Below, piece after piece: positions 51,815 through 60,129 of a stretch of DNA of 64,000 bases. The stretch is from PSRJ01 sp963825305 (GTDB lineage: Bacteria; Acidobacteriota; Terriglobia; Bryobacterales; Bryobacteraceae). The DNA is taken from contig CAWGTA010000012.1 of NCBI GenBank assembly GCA_963825305.1, forward strand, positions 62,001 to 126,000. The letters are read 5' to 3'. How positions within the stretch are numbered: position 1 is the first letter of the stretch; each line of letters starts with the position of its first letter. The position numbers and the translations under genes are program-made. The notes under the pieces were generated by a model. It worked only from the letters and a program-made list of their open reading frames with translations, was not told where the DNA came from and did not search any database.

Positions 51815-52974
51815 ACGAAGTCCGCGTGAACCGGAAGGCGGCCGATCGCGTCGCTTCCGGCCATCCGTGGATCTTCGCCAGCGATGTCACCGGCCGCGAA
51901 GGCGCCCAGGCGGGCGCCGCGGTGAAGGTGGTGGATGCGCGCGGCCGCCCGCTGGGTACGGCGCACTATAGTTCGGCTTCTCAAATTGCTTTACGCATGC
52001 TGTCGCGGTCGGTCGATGAGATCGGCCGCGAGTTTTTTTTGCGACGCCTGCGAGCCGCTGAAGAGCATCGCCGCAAGGTGGTCCGCAATAGCAACGCATA
52101 CCGCGTAGTGCACGGAGAAGGCGATCTCTTGCCTGCCCTGATCGTCGACCGCTACGACGATTGCCTGGTGCTCCAGACGCTCAACCAGGGAATGGATGCC
52201 GCTAAAGAGCAGATCGTCTCGTGCCTCGACGAGATCTTTCACCCGCGCGCGATTGTGGCGCGCAACGACGCTGCCGTTCGCGCCAAGGAACAACTGCCGC
52301 TCGAATCCGCAGTCATCCAAGGCGAAGCGCCGGAGTGCGTGTCGGTGCAGATGAACGGCCTGACGTTGCGTGCCGACTTGTTGCACGGCCAGAAGACGGG
52401 AATCTTTTTGGACCAGCGCGAGAACTACCGCGCCGCTGCCCGCTACGCGTCCGGCGGCCGTGCGCTCGATTGCTTCACCTCCACCGGCGGCTTCGCCCTG
52501 CACCTCGCGGCCAAGTGCGAATCAGTGGAAGCCGTGGATAGCTCGGCCAGCGCGCTCGGCACCGCGCGTGCCAACGCCGAAGCTAACGCTATCCATAACG
52601 TGGAATTCCGCGAAGCCGACGTCTTCGAACTGCTAGCGGGACATGTGTCCACTCACCGCCGGTTTTCGATGGTGGTGCTCGATCCGCCGGCATTCGCCAA
52701 ATCCCGCAGCAACGTGGAAGCAGCCATCACGGGATACAAAGAGATCAATCTCCGCGCCCTGCGCCTGCTCGGCCCCGGCGGCATTCTGGTGACCTGCTCG
52801 TGCTCCCACCATGTGAGTGAGGCCATGTTTCTGGAGCTGATCGCCCAAGCCTCGCTCGACGCCAAGCGGACACTGCGCGTGCTGGAGCGCCGCACCCAGG
52901 CGCAGGACCACCCCATCCTGCTCACGGTGCCGGAGACCCATTACCTGAAGTGCTTGGTCTTGGAAGTTATGTAA
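51811..52974 (+). CDS. RlmI-type 23S rRNA (cytosine-C5) methyltransferase
   Basis: A 387-residue protein with an N-terminal PUA domain (VRVNRKAADRV; HPWIFASDV), a central EEHR-like region and a Rossmann methyltransferase with ALDCFTSTGGFALHLA as motif I, VVLDPPAFAKS and VTCSCSHHV as the cysteine-bearing motif. RlmI methylates C1962 of 23S rRNA in E. coli; the substrate here is likely similar. ATGA overlap with htpX. Confidence 0.88.
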   Translation: MNEVRVNRKAADRVASGHPWIFASDVTGREGAQAGAAVKVVDARGRPLGTAHYSSASQIALRMLSRSVDEIGREFFLRRLRAAEEHRRKVVRNSNAYRVVHGEGDLLPALIVDRYDDCLVLQTLNQGMDAAKEQIVSCLDEIFHPRAIVARNDAAVRAKEQLPLESAVIQGEAPECVSVQMNGLTLRADLLHGQKTGIFLDQRENYRAAARYASGGRALDCFTSTGGFALHLAAKCESVEAVDSSASALGTARANAEANAIHNVEFREADVFELLAGHVSTHRRFSMVVLDPPAFAKSRSNVEAAITGYKEINLRALRLLGPGGILVTCSCSHHVSEAMFLELIAQASLDAKRTLRVLERRTQAQDHPILLTVPETHYLKCLVLEVM

Positions 52975-52975
52975 A

Positions 52976-53034
52976 ACCGCTCCCTTTGGTCACGGCTCGG
53001 TAAGTGTTACTGAGCCGTGACCGAAGGGAGCGGT
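52976..53034. terminator. R4 long hairpin between convergent genes
   Basis: Arms ACCGCTCCCTTTGGTCACGG and CCGTGACCGAAGGGAGCGGT form a stem of about 23 bp with one G-U pair, T-rich on both sides. It probably ends both transcripts. It also covers the last nine codons and stop of the MFS gene. Confidence 0.75.
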
Positions 53035-54326
53035 GTTTCCGCCGGCTTCACCTGGCGATGCGGTGCCAGCGCAATCACCACAGCTCCCAGCGCCGCCGTC
53101 ACCACCAGCAGGTACACCCCGGCCGCGTATGTCCCCGTCCGGTCCGTCAGAAATCCAATCGCATACGGGCCCACGAAACCGCCGAAGTTAGCAATCAGGT
53201 TGATGAATCCGAAGCTTGCCGCCGCGGAGCGCTCGCTCAGCAACTGCGTGGGCATGGCCCATAGCGCCGGGTAATACGCCATGATTCCGATGGCGGCCAC
53301 CGTGAGCCCCGCCAGCGCCAACGCCGGATTCCAACCCAGAACCTGGCTAAGCAACAGCCCCACGCCTCCAATCAGCGCCGTGATGGCGGCGTGCCAGCGG
53401 CGTTCGCCGGTCCGGTCGGAGTGCCAGCCGTTGATGACCATGGCCGGCACGGACACCAGGTAGGGAATGGCCACCAGCAGGCTCAACTTGAAAGTGTCCA
53501 GGCCGGAGAATCGCTGCACGATTTTGGGAAGCCAGATGACCAGCCCATACCCGCTAGTGTTCACCAGGAAGTACGAGAACGCGACGGCCAGCACCGCGGG
53601 CTGCCGCATGGTCTTCAGGATGCTGTGGTGATGACGATGCCCAGACTCTTTCTTGGCACGGATCTCGCGATCGAGTTCACTGGTGATCCAGTCGCGCTCT
53701 TCGGGCTCCAGCCAGCGGGCGTCTTTCGGCCAGTCGGGCAAATAGAAGAACGTCGCCACGCCACCCAGCAAAGCGGGAAGGCCTTCCAGTATCAGCAGCC
53801 AGCGCCATCCCGACATTCCGAGCCAGTGCAGTTGCAGCAGCAGGCCCGAAATCGGCGCGCCGATCATGGCGGAGACGGGAATCGCGGCCATGAACATCGC
53901 GATGGCCCGGCCGCGCTCCTCGTTGCGATACCAATGTGTGAGATAGACGACGATGGCAGGAAAGAAGCCGCCCTCGGCAAAGCCCAGCAGAAAGCGGATG
54001 ATGTTGAATTCGGTGGCGCTGTGAATCAAGCCGGTGAACCCGGCGAGCACACCCCACATCACCATGATCCCGGCGATCCACCGGCGCGCGCTCCAAACCT
54101 CCACCAGCATTGCGCCTGGAATCTCCAACAAGCAGTAGCCCAGGAAGAAAATGCCCGAACCGAAACCGAATACCTCGTTGGAGAAGCCGAGTTCCTTGGT
54201 CATGTCGAGCCCGGCGAAGCCGACGTTGATCCGGTCGACATAGGCGGTGATGTATAACAGAAGCAGAAAGGGCATCAACCGCTGCGTGATTTTCTTCTGG
54301 GTACGCGCCGCCACCCCGTTCGACAT
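53007..54326 (-). CDS. MFS transporter (anion:cation symporter-like)
   Basis: A 439-residue protein with twelve hydrophobic segments of the MFS fold and the ACS-family start MPFLLLLYITAYVDRINVGFA, typical of tartrate, phthalate or hexuronate permeases. The substrate cannot be told. Its C-terminal residues TPLPSVTAQ are encoded by an R4 repeat that continues beyond the stop. A perfect TATAAT lies at 54343-54338 on the minus strand, 11 nt before the ATG. Confidence 0.85.
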   Translation of the reverse strand: MSNGVAARTQKKITQRLMPFLLLLYITAYVDRINVGFAGLDMTKELGFSNEVFGFGSGIFFLGYCLLEIPGAMLVEVWSARRWIAGIMVMWGVLAGFTGLIHSATEFNIIRFLLGFAEGGFFPAIVVYLTHWYRNEERGRAIAMFMAAIPVSAMIGAPISGLLLQLHWLGMSGWRWLLILEGLPALLGGVATFFYLPDWPKDARWLEPEERDWITSELDREIRAKKESGHRHHHSILKTMRQPAVLAVAFSYFLVNTSGYGLVIWLPKIVQRFSGLDTFKLSLLVAIPYLVSVPAMVINGWHSDRTGERRWHAAITALIGGVGLLLSQVLGWNPALALAGLTVAAIGIMAYYPALWAMPTQLLSERSAAASFGFINLIANFGGFVGPYAIGFLTDRTGTYAAGVYLLVVTAALGAVVIALAPHRQVKPAETPLPSVTAQ

Positions 54327-54337
54327 AAAGTGTGGTC

Positions 54338-54343
54338 ATTATA
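54338..54343 (-). promoter_or_regulatory. -10 element of the MFS gene, very short leader
   Basis: TATAAT on the minus strand, 11 nt from ATG 54326, so the leader would be about 4 nt. No Shine-Dalgarno sequence is seen. Confidence 0.5.
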
Positions 54344-54403
54344 TGCCATCCGGCGGCGGCACACCGGGCTCGGGTTGTGGCAGAATCGTCTGGAGGTGTC
54401 TGG

Positions 54404-54805
54404 ATGAGAAACAAGCCAGCCGTTTGGATCGCCACCCTCCTGATGGTCGCCCTTGACGTGATGGCGCACCATTCCTTCGAAGCCGAGTACGATTTCAACA
54501 AGCCCACGAAGGTGACCGGTACGGTGACTAAGATCGAATGGATGAATCCTCACGCCCACTTCTATGTCGACGTCAAAGACGAGAGCGGCAAGGTGACCAA
54601 CTGGAATTTCGAACTGGGCGCCATCCCCGTCCTGCTCAAACAAGGTTGGAAGCGAGACTCTCTCAAGATGGGCGATCAGGTCACCATCGAAGGCTTCCTC
54701 CCGAAGGACGGCACCAAGGCTATGGCCAATGCGCGGCGCGTCACGTTGGCGGACGGCCGGCGAGTGTTCGGCGGCTCCTCGGCGCCGGACGCAGCCAACC
54801 AGTAA
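54404..54805 (+). CDS. secreted DUF6152-like protein
   Basis: A 133-residue secreted protein (signal peptide ending LDVMA) with HHSFEAEYDFNKPTKVTGTV, WMNPHAHFYVDVKDE and GDQVTIEGFLPKDGTKAMANARRVTL, the DUF6152 plan, an OB-like beta-barrel domain. GGAGG lies 7-8 nt before ATG 54404. It heads a unit with two DGKPDLSG-type genes. Confidence 0.75.
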   Translation: MRNKPAVWIATLLMVALDVMAHHSFEAEYDFNKPTKVTGTVTKIEWMNPHAHFYVDVKDESGKVTNWNFELGAIPVLLKQGWKRDSLKMGDQVTIEGFLPKDGTKAMANARRVTLADGRRVFGGSSAPDAANQ

Positions 54806-54809
54806 TCGC

Positions 54810-55547
54810 ATGCGCACGCTGGCAACCCTGCTGCTGCTGGCAACCGCGGCGGCTGCACAGGATCAGCCCAAGCCTGTACCTTTCCCGGGAGCCACGCCTC
54901 GCTTCGCCGCTCCCCAGCCGGGACCTCCGGGGCCTGTTCCGCACATGCCGGATGGGAAGCCGGACCTCTCGGGAATCTGGAACGGCCAACGCGGGCTGCC
55001 TAACCAGGAGCCGCCCGACATGCTGCCGTGGGCCGCGGCACTTACCAAGCAGCGTACGGAGAACTATTCCGCGGACGATCCGGAGGCGCGTTGCCTGCCC
55101 GGAGGCGTGCCGCGCGCCGCTCCGTACCACTATCAGATTGTGGCAACCCCCAGACTGGTGCTGGTTCTTTTCGAAGGCAACATACACAGCTACCGGCAGA
55201 TTTTCCTCGACCGGAAGGAGCACCTGAAAGACTTGAAGCCGCTTTGGTATGGCGATTCCGTCGGTCACTGGGAAGGTGACACGCTGGTGGTGGATACGGT
55301 CGGGTTCAACGATAAATTCTGGTTCGATATGGCCGGCCACCCGCACACGACGCAGCTCCACGTGACGGAGCGCTACCATCGGCGGGACTTCGGCAATCTG
55401 GAAATTCAAAACACCATCGAAGATCCGCGGGCCTATGCGAAGCCTTGGGTCATCAATCGCGTTTCCACGCTCGAGCCGCAGATGGAAATGACCGAGTATG
55501 TCTGCAACGAGAATAATTCGGATGTGCTGCACCTGGTCGGTAAGTGA
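54810..55547 (+). CDS. secreted DGKPDLSG-family protein, copy 1 of a pair
   Basis: A 245-residue secreted protein with MPDGKPDLSGIWNGQRG and the conserved GHWEGDTLVVDTVGFNDKFW, LHVTERYHRRDFGNLEIQNTI, PRAYAKPWVINR. It resembles 20465-21235 and its neighbour at 55522. ATG 54810 follows the DUF6152 stop by 4 nt. Function unknown; the gene order DUF6152 plus this family recurs in acidobacteria as far as I recall. Confidence 0.72.
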   Translation: MRTLATLLLLATAAAAQDQPKPVPFPGATPRFAAPQPGPPGPVPHMPDGKPDLSGIWNGQRGLPNQEPPDMLPWAAALTKQRTENYSADDPEARCLPGGVPRAAPYHYQIVATPRLVLVLFEGNIHSYRQIFLDRKEHLKDLKPLWYGDSVGHWEGDTLVVDTVGFNDKFWFDMAGHPHTTQLHVTERYHRRDFGNLEIQNTIEDPRAYAKPWVINRVSTLEPQMEMTEYVCNENNSDVLHLVGK

Positions 55548-56184
55548 GCGACTGGTCGCCATTGCGGCGCTCCTCGCTGCAGCCGCTATCGGAAACGCTC
55601 AGCCGCAGCCCGACTTCTCGGGAGTCTGGGTGCTCAACGGCGACACGCGCCTGCCGGGAGAACCCGCGTATCAGCCCTGGGCCAAGAAGTTGTATGAAGA
55701 GCGCAAGGCCGGCGGCGCTCAGGATGACCCCGAAAAATACTGCCTGCCCAACGGCGCCGTACGAGTTACTTCCCTACCGTATAAGATCGTCCAGACGCCT
55801 ACGCTGATCGTAGTGCTTTCGGAGGGCAACACTCATAGCTATCGCCGCTTCTTCCTGGACGGGCGGAGTCATCCCCAGGATGAAGACCCCAGTTGGACCG
55901 GTCACTCAACGGGTAAGTGGGAGGGAGATACACTGGTGGTCGACACCGTGAATTTCAATGACCGGACGTGGCTGGATGGGACCGGCAAGCCGCATAGCAA
56001 CACGCTGCACGTGATCGAGCGCTACCGCCGTCCCGACCCGGAGCATCTGGAAGTTCGTTATGTTCTGGAGGATGCGAAAGCGTTCACGAAGCCATATCAG
56101 TTCACGCGGACGTTCACGCTGGCGCACAATCGGGAGATACAAGAGTACTTCTGCACGGATCGGAATATTGTGGCGGGTAAGTAG
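55522..56184 (+). CDS. secreted DGKPDLSG-family protein, copy 2 of a pair
   Basis: A 220-residue protein with QPDFSGVWVLNGD, GKWEGDTLVVDTVNFNDRTW and LHVIERYRRPDPEHLEVRYVL, a shorter relative of 54810-55547. The start is uncertain: ATG 55522 gives a good signal peptide (LVAIAALLAAAAIGNA) and overlaps the upstream gene by 26 nt; ATG 55498 is also in frame. Overlap suggests coupled translation. An R5 hairpin follows. Confidence 0.68.
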   Translation: MCCTWSVSERLVAIAALLAAAAIGNAQPQPDFSGVWVLNGDTRLPGEPAYQPWAKKLYEERKAGGAQDDPEKYCLPNGAVRVTSLPYKIVQTPTLIVVLSEGNTHSYRRFFLDGRSHPQDEDPSWTGHSTGKWEGDTLVVDTVNFNDRTWLDGTGKPHSNTLHVIERYRRPDPEHLEVRYVLEDAKAFTKPYQFTRTFTLAHNREIQEYFCTDRNIVAGK

Positions 56185-56214
56185 CACAGGCCTCCCGGCC
56201 TGTGTCCGGTTTTC
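56185..56214. terminator. terminator-like hairpin, repeat family R5
   Basis: CACAGGCC (56185-56192) and GGCCTGTG (56197-56204) with a TCCC loop, followed by TCCGGTTTTCC. It lies between convergent genes. Confidence 0.65.
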
Positions 56215-56216
56215 CG

Positions 56217-56771
56217 TTACTTCACAAAGTGCGCGCTGATGGCCAGGAAGAAGATCGTACCCACTGCGATCACGGCTCCGTGCGGCAGGCCGACTGACTT
56301 AGGGCTCTTCACGTCCAACTCCTCTCGTGTCACATACGCAGCGCGGCCGTGGCCCATCTCTCCCAGGATGAACCCGACATTCCAGAATGTGGTCTTCAAG
56401 CGGCGGCGCATCACCATCAACATCATCGCCATGAGCCCGCCAATGACTGCGGTGATCAGGAAAATCCCAAACCAGTCCTGCCATCCGACCAGGGCTCCCG
56501 TAGCCGCCATCAGTTTGACATCGCCGGCTCCCATGGCATGCAGCATGTAGAGTACGAAGTACACTCCGAAGCCCAGCCCTAATCCCTTCAATGCAAAGAT
56601 CAGGCCCGGCGCTCCTTGATAGAGAAAGGAATTGAGCAGGAGTCCAATGAGCGTGCCACCCACGGAAATCCAGTTGGGAATGCGGCGGTATCGAACGTCA
56701 TAGACGGCCGCGGCGAGCAGGACCACGATCAAAACTGCCTCCACGCCGGGCGGAGGCAGACTAAGACTCAT
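56217..56771 (-). CDS. prepilin peptidase (A24 family, CpaA/TadV-like)
   Basis: A 184-residue membrane protein with the two aspartates of the GxGD family: D25 in VYDVRYRRIPN and D84 in GAGDVKL. It lacks the N-terminal methylase part of PilD, so it is the short type that cleaves type IV or Flp prepilins. No pilus genes are nearby. Confidence 0.88.
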   Translation of the reverse strand: MSLSLPPPGVEAVLIVVLLAAAVYDVRYRRIPNWISVGGTLIGLLLNSFLYQGAPGLIFALKGLGLGFGVYFVLYMLHAMGAGDVKLMAATGALVGWQDWFGIFLITAVIGGLMAMMLMVMRRRLKTTFWNVGFILGEMGHGRAAYVTREELDVKSPKSVGLPHGAVIAVGTIFFLAISAHFVK

Positions 56772-56837
56772 GCCATCAGAGTACGATGTTGCCGACGTTC
56801 ATCGCGACGTTTCAGTTAGTTAGCAAAGACTTGTAAC

Positions 56838-57704
56838 TCAACCCCAGGCGATTGGCTGACGAGAGAGCTTCAAACGCTGATCGATCGCCCGAGTGATGAC
56901 TCCCCACGGCAAGGCACTTTCCCAGAATCGCCGCTCCTTGACTCCCAGAGTCTTCAGGATCTTATAGCGCAGAATGCCGGAATAGCCCGGCAGGAATTTA
57001 CGGAACTCAGGTCGAAAACCTGCTCGCGAGAGCAACCCGCCGATGGTGTCCGGTGTAAAGTAGCTGATGTGGATCTCCGGGTAAACGTATTCCCATTCCA
57101 GAAACTTACCCCAATGCGGCTGCGGATTGCCGGTAGTGAAGAACAGCAATCCACCCTTCTTCAGCAACTTTCGCATGAAGGCGAGTGTCTCAACGGGATT
57201 CTCGATGTGCTCGAAGACTTCGATGGCAGTGATCACATCGAACGGGCCGAGATCGCTGAGCAACTCAGGACGGCGGATCAGCGTGAAACCCTGGGTGGCG
57301 GTTTCTTCCCGGACCCAGCCTTCCTCAAAACCGAAGTACTGAGCGTTGACCCGGCTACTGCAATATTCGAGCAGTCCTCCCTGTCCACATCCGTAGTCTA
57401 GCCAGCGCGTGCTAGAGTCAATCGAGACAAGCTTTTGGACATTGGCCAGGATTCCTTGCCACTCATAGTCTCGAATAGTGGTATCGGGGTGCTCCGATTC
57501 GAAGACAAAATCGACATACGGGTCCGCGCCCAAGCCACGGTAGTAGTTCTCCGAATAGATGGTTTCGTAGTCAGTCCAAGGATCGGCGACGAACGCAAAC
57601 TGGCACCTCAGGCAGCGGTACAGATGAAAATCCCGCTTACTGACTTTGCCGGATTTGCTTCCCAGTGGGGCGGTTGCCGATCCACATAGCTTACAGGGGG
57701 TCAT
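56838..57704 (-). CDS. SAM-dependent methyltransferase with N-terminal zinc ribbon
   Basis: A 288-residue protein with a zinc-ribbon-like start (CKLCGS; LYRCLRCQF) and a class I methyltransferase core (WLDYGCGQGGLLEYC; FDVITAIEVFEHI; PETLAFMRKLLKKGG-like strand). This plan is seen in sugar- or nucleotide-sugar C-methyltransferases, though the substrate is unknown. ATG 57704 follows AAGGA at 8-12 nt. Confidence 0.78.
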   Translation of the reverse strand: MTPCKLCGSATAPLGSKSGKVSKRDFHLYRCLRCQFAFVADPWTDYETIYSENYYRGLGADPYVDFVFESEHPDTTIRDYEWQGILANVQKLVSIDSSTRWLDYGCGQGGLLEYCSSRVNAQYFGFEEGWVREETATQGFTLIRRPELLSDLGPFDVITAIEVFEHIENPVETLAFMRKLLKKGGLLFFTTGNPQPHWGKFLEWEYVYPEIHISYFTPDTIGGLLSRAGFRPEFRKFLPGYSGILRYKILKTLGVKERRFWESALPWGVITRAIDQRLKLSRQPIAWG

Positions 57705-57805
57705 CACTCGTTCCTTACCATGATAGTTATCGAGGTTCCCCCGTACCGTAATAACTTCGGTCAACGTGCTGGCACTGGGGAGGGGAATGGTAGGTTTGAG
57801 TCGCT

Positions 57806-60129
57806 ATGCCCCAGCCCAGCGACCAGCGAATTGTGCTCCGGCGGATCTTTCTTGTTTCCGGCTGGTTACTGCTCCTGTTCCCTAGCTTCGTGGTCCATTC
57901 GGTACTAGGCATCGACACCTGGGCAGCACACGCGCATCCCGGCAATCACCGCGACCAGGCGCTGATCGTCTTGATAGCCACCCTTGACCTGCTCGTCAGC
58001 TCGCTGCTGTGTCTGCTCACGGCACGGGGTCTCGGGCGCAGCCGGCGTTGGTCACGCTGGACAGGCGTCTGCGCTTGCGCGATTCTGCTGTTCGGATTCC
58101 CGTGGCTGACCATTGCGGGCGCGGCCGGCCTATACGTGTTGCTGGTCAAACTGCCTCGCCTGGAGGCGCCTCCCGCGCCGAAACAGACTACGGACTACTG
58201 GATGCGCAAGCGAAAATCCTGGCTGCAGCAGGTCTTCATCTATGTAGGCTTTTTCATAGCGATTGGTCCCGGCATGGCTTGGTTCCAGAGCTACGCGCGC
58301 AGTCTGCGGATGCCGGCGTGGAATTCGCATGGCAAGTGGCTGCCCTACGTGTTAGTGTGCGGCCTGGTGATTACCGCAGTGCACGAAATGGGGCATGCCG
58401 TTATGGCCTGGGCGCTTTACCATCGCGTGCGCGTGATCAACATCGGCCCGTTTACTTTCTCGAATGTGGGCCATGGTTACCAGTTCCACTTCGAATGGAA
58501 ACGCCTGCTCGCTAGCGGCGGACACGTGGCGGCGATACCGTCGGGAGGCGCGCATGTAAGGCTTCAACTCATCGCAGTGATCGCCGCCGGCCCAACGGCT
58601 TCGCTGCTGAATGGGCTTCTGATGTTCGCTGCGTTTGTTTCGCTCCCGGAACGCGTTGGCAGGGCTATTGGTCGGTTCCGGCCGTCATCAGCTTGCTGGC
58701 TATATTTGACGGCCTGCTCAACCTCGTACCGGTCGGCTATTCAGATGGCAGCATGCTCTTCCATTTGATTTTGTGGACACGCCACGGGCGGGCTTTGATC
58801 AACCACCTGCAAGCGGCGCAAATACACGAAGACGCGGACGCGTGCCACGGCCGGGCCGACTTCGAAAAAGAGGTGGAGCTGCGCGAGGCGGCCATGCTGC
58901 GCGCGCAAGAAGGCGGAGCAGGGAGTGCGGTGGCGATCGCACTGTGTCACCAGTCCCTGGGGCATGCCAGGTTGGCCTTGGAGGATTGGCCGGGCGCCGA
59001 GGCGGAGTATCGCAAGTGCCTGGGGTTTGAGGCGGAATGCGCCCTGCACCCGCCACTGGCGGCCAACGCCTGGTTGGGTTTGGAAAGAGCTTGTCTCGAG
59101 CGGCATCACGTCGCCGAACTGGGACGGGCGTACGCCGGCGCGGTGCCGGTGATCGAGGGGCGGAAGAAGGACCGCGACAAAATCGGGCTGGCCGTGGCCA
59201 GGTCCATGCTGGCGCAAGTGCACCATCGGGCAGGCAGCTTCGACAAGGCCTTGCAGGAAATTACGGAGGCCCTGCGAATTCTGCCCGGCGGCCGCGACCG
59301 CCTGATGCTGCGAGCCATTTTGTATTCGACCAAGGCCCAGTGCGAGTTGGGCCTGGGGTCCGTCGAGAGGGGACTGGCGGCGGCTCGTCAAGCTGCCGAC
59401 ATTCTGCGTTCGGGCAAGCTTCCTTCCGCGGAACGGAACCTGGGTTGGGATGAACTGGGCGAATTAGGCGAGGAGTTGTGGCGGTCGGGCCAGGATGCGC
59501 TGGCCGTGGATCTGCTGCGCGAGGCGATCGAGCAACTCGAACTGGGCGGGGCTGCCGCAACCGCGGCGCAGTATCGCATCAAACTGTCGGCGGTGCTTCG
59601 GCAGCTTGGCAATCTCGATGACGCCTGGCGTTGGCTGCCCAACGAGGGCCACTTATCCGTGAATTCCCGCCGATGCCTGCTGGCGGAAAAAGCGCGGCTC
59701 GAGTTGGCGGCCGGGCGTACGGAAGAGGCGGTTGCCGATTGCCGGAACCTGCTCGCCTTGTGGCAGACAGCGCCGAACGATCCGGTGGTCGAGACGGCCG
59801 CCGCCGAAGCCCTGTTGGCGGAAGCCTATCTGGATGCGGGAGATTATACGCAGGCGGAGGCGCTCGCCCGTCGGGCCGCCGAGGTGCTCGGTCCGTGGCA
59901 GCACTTCGAAGCGGCCGGTTGTCTGGTCACTCTGGCGCTGGCTCAGTGGCGCATCACGAGCGAGTGGGCGCCGGACTCGCTGGACGAAGCTCACCGAGTG
60001 ATTCAGGCCGACCCGCTGCTGAGTCCAGCGGCCAAGAAACGCATTCTGGATTCCCACGCTGCTCGCGTCGAGCGATACGGTCCCATCAAAGAAGTGCGGG
60101 CCGCGGTGGCCGTCGCCGCCTACTCGTAG
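57806..60129 (+). pseudogene. M50 membrane metalloprotease fused to a TPR domain, one frameshift
   Basis: The first frame gives a membrane protein with several helices and HEMGH at H193-H197 (zinc site of M50 site-2 proteases). It changes frame at about 58655-58660, where GCGTTGGCAGG would become GCGTTTGGCAGG with one added T. The next frame gives LLAIFDGLLNLVPVGYSDGSML, the second M50 motif with its Asp ligand, and then ~400 residues of TPR-like repeats to 60129. A repaired protein would be about 773 residues, an unusual protease-TPR fusion. The gene ends 10 nt inside the convergent permease gene. Confidence 0.7.
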
